NCBI RefSeq assembly: GCF_900187015.1
Contig: NZ_LT906479.1
Coordinates: 1,054,001-1,118,000, forward strand
Source of the DNA: Serratia ficaria
GTDB lineage: Bacteria > Pseudomonadota > Gammaproteobacteria > Enterobacterales > Enterobacteriaceae
DNA length: 64,000 nucleotides
Reading direction: 5' to 3'
Shown: positions 62,808 to 64,000 of the stretch, in pieces
Layout: each line of letters starts with the position of its first letter
Numbering within the stretch: the stretch's first letter is position 1
Position numbers and translations under genes: made by a program
The notes under the pieces: model-generated
Told to the model about the DNA's origin: nothing
Seen by the model: the letters and a program-made list of their open reading frames with translations, nothing else
The model's database searches: none

Positions 62808-62991
62808 TTCCCGCGTGGCGCTATATTGCTAACCGCATTAACGCGGTCAATAAAATAAACGGCTGTAATAATAATCTGACCATAAGCGATTATCGGCTTA
62901 TTTTCGGGTGATTATTACGGCCGTTTTTCTTGCTGTCTGCCTGCGGACGGTTGCATTTTATTACAACTCTGTCGGTCGCTTTCGGAATCAT

Positions 62992-63008
62992 GTTAATGAA
63001 TACTTAAG
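62992..63008 (+). promoter_or_regulatory. PmrA (BasR)-like box
   Basis: GTTAAT-GAATA-CTTAAG fits the PmrA box pattern of two TTAA(G/T) half-sites with a 5-base spacer. It lies 44 bases before the methyltransferase ATG. A -10-like TTAGGCT follows 4 bases later. Confidence 0.5.
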
Positions 63009-63051
63009 AAATTAGGCTCAGATTGAGGGGTCTCAACCCCAGGAGGCCCTA

Positions 63052-63609
63052 ATGTTAAATGCGACCCGGCTGCAACTGAAGAACCACTTTTCCTATCTCC
63101 AGCAGTTTATGGCTTCACCGCGCACCATTGGCACGTTGGCGCCTTCTTCGCCCTGGCTGTGCCAGGCGATGCTGAATCAGGTCGAGTGGACCCGGGCGCT
63201 GTCGATCGCAGAGCTGGGCGCGGCGGACGGCGTGCTCACCAAACGTATTTTGGGGCGCATGCGGGCCGATGCCGCGCTGGAGGCGTTTGAGATCCAGCCC
63301 AACTTCGTGCATCGGCTGCGCAATATCGACGATCGCCGGCTGCAGGTGATGGCGCGCTCGGCGGAGGAAATGGAGGCCGATTACGACGTGGTGTTCTCCT
63401 GCCTGCCGCTGCTGTCGATCCCGATCAGGATCAGCATACGCATTCTGCAGCAGGCGCGGCGGCGCTTGCTGGCGCGCAGCGGCACGCTGGTGCTGTTCCA
63501 GTACAGCCATCTGTCGGAAAAGCTGCTGTCGCGCTACTTCCACTGGAAACGCGTGCGGGTGGTGCGCAACTTTCCGCCGGCGTTGGTGTATATCTGCACC
63601 CCGCGCTAG
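63052..63609 (+). CDS. phospholipid N-methyltransferase-like protein
   Basis: A 185-residue class-I SAM-dependent methyltransferase of the small PmtA-like type. Early FMASPRTIGTLAPSSPWLCQAML is typical of phosphatidylethanolamine N-methyltransferases and rRNA-type relatives. The SAM motif reads SIAELGAADGVLTKRIL, then ALEAFEIQPNFVHRLR, DYDVVFSCLPLLSIP and a C-terminal VVRNFPPALVYICTPR. A hairpin GGGGTCTCAACCCC overlaps the region just before an AGGAGG ribosome site. A PmrA-like box precedes it. The stop codon directly abuts the next gene on the other strand. Confidence 0.75.
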   Translation: MLNATRLQLKNHFSYLQQFMASPRTIGTLAPSSPWLCQAMLNQVEWTRALSIAELGAADGVLTKRILGRMRADAALEAFEIQPNFVHRLRNIDDRRLQVMARSAEEMEADYDVVFSCLPLLSIPIRISIRILQQARRRLLARSGTLVLFQYSHLSEKLLSRYFHWKRVRVVRNFPPALVYICTPR

Positions 63610-64000
63610 CTACAGTATTTTCTCCATCACCACCACTTCGCCGTCATCTTGTCGCCTGCGCTCGATAGGCCGCCAGCCCCAGGCGGCATACAGCGCCTCG
63701 GATTTGTCGGTGATCAGGTGCAGCAGGGGGTGATGGCGCCGGCGCGCCTGCCGCACGATTTCCGCTTCCAGCTGCTGGGCGATGCCCCGCCGGCGATGAT
63801 GCGGATGCACAAACACCCCGGCCAGCCAGGGGGACAGGTCCATGCGCTGACGATCGTCGCTTGGCCACAGGCTGGCCATGCCCAGCGGGCGTTCGCCGTC
63901 GACGGCCATCAGCGTCAGGTGGTCTTCGCTTGCCTGGGCGCACAGCAGGAAGCGCTGCCGGGTGCGGTCCAGCGAACCGCCGCGTTGCGACCCCCATTCG
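63610..64000 (-). CDS. GNAT acetyltransferase, C-terminal part
   Basis: The last 129 or so codons of a GNAT gene whose 5' end lies beyond the window. The acetyl-CoA signature is LAGVFVHPHHRRRGIAQQLEAEIVRQARRR (HRRRGIA corresponds to R-x-x-G-x-A), and the end LITDKSEALYAAWGWRPIERR is the usual C-terminal motif. The frame is open to the window edge. The substrate is unknown. Confidence 0.88.
   Translation of the reverse strand, partial: EWGSQRGGSLDRTRQRFLLCAQASEDHLTLMAVDGERPLGMASLWPSDDRQRMDLSPWLAGVFVHPHHRRRGIAQQLEAEIVRQARRRHHPLLHLITDKSEALYAAWGWRPIERRRQDDGEVVVMEKIL

Overview
This 64 kb window is chromosomal DNA of a GC-rich member of the Enterobacterales, most likely a Serratia of the S. marcescens group. 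That is inferred from gene order (nqrABCDEF-apbE-nqrM, dinB, pepD, gpt, frsA, crl, proBA, thrW), from near full-length agreement with E. coli proteins as I remember them (PepD, FrsA, ProA, LeuE, FeaB, AqpZ), and from GC-rich codon use. No plasmid, phage structural block, IS element, rRNA or CRISPR array was seen.

Layout. 1-6060: the Na+-translocating NADH:quinone reductase operon, with its flavin transferase (apbE) and iron-insertion factor (nqrM), closed by a terminator. 6061-7600: an orphan lipoprotein resembling a T6SS immunity protein and a glycerophosphodiesterase-like protein. 7700-15510: core genes dinB (under a LexA box), pepD, gpt, frsA, crl, proB and proA. 15580-20990: the proA-thrW hotspot, with a divergent pair of small HTH regulators around a perfect palindrome, tRNA-Thr(CGU), then an AT-richer insertion with a LysR/oxidoreductase pair and a large Mrr-type nuclease. 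21000-30480: accessory metabolism and transport (hydrolases, yaiL, a pseudouridine synthase, a LysR/MFS/hydrolase cluster, a TM2 protein, cytochrome b561, an orphan solute-binding protein, a flavin reductase). 30486-33195: a lower-GC module encoding a GHSLGGG lipase and an ankyrin lipoprotein, very probably a T6SS effector and its immunity protein, bounded by two copies of a 70-bp direct repeat. 33400-46350: small exported proteins, HxlR/quinone reductase, a DsbA-like protein with a CGPC site, a large beta-helix protein, feaR/feaB, leuE, tehB, a GNAT pseudogene, a DUF1615 lipoprotein and an indolepyruvate/pyruvate decarboxylase. 47170-52260: pagP, small envelope proteins and a LysR/pirin/isochorismatase group. 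52260-54020: a second AT-rich insertion carrying a solitary HsdR-N-type nuclease. 54070-64000: envelope and stress genes, including aqpZ, a phytase-like protein behind a Pho box, ltrA, a DUF1471 protein, and a phospholipid-methyltransferase-like gene behind a PmrA-like box.

How the genes work together. The first block is one respiratory complex plus the two maturation factors for its covalent FMN and its iron centre. proBA performs the first two steps of proline synthesis. feaR/feaB and the 2-keto acid decarboxylase both touch aromatic aldehyde metabolism. Several loci point to competition and defence: the repeat-flanked lipase/immunity module, the orphan immunity-like lipoprotein, and two unrelated solitary PD-(D/E)xK nucleases in AT-rich insertions. 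The best candidates for something undescribed are the repeat-bounded lipase module with its possible frameshifted lipoprotein leader, and the thrW insertion with its Mrr-type protein.
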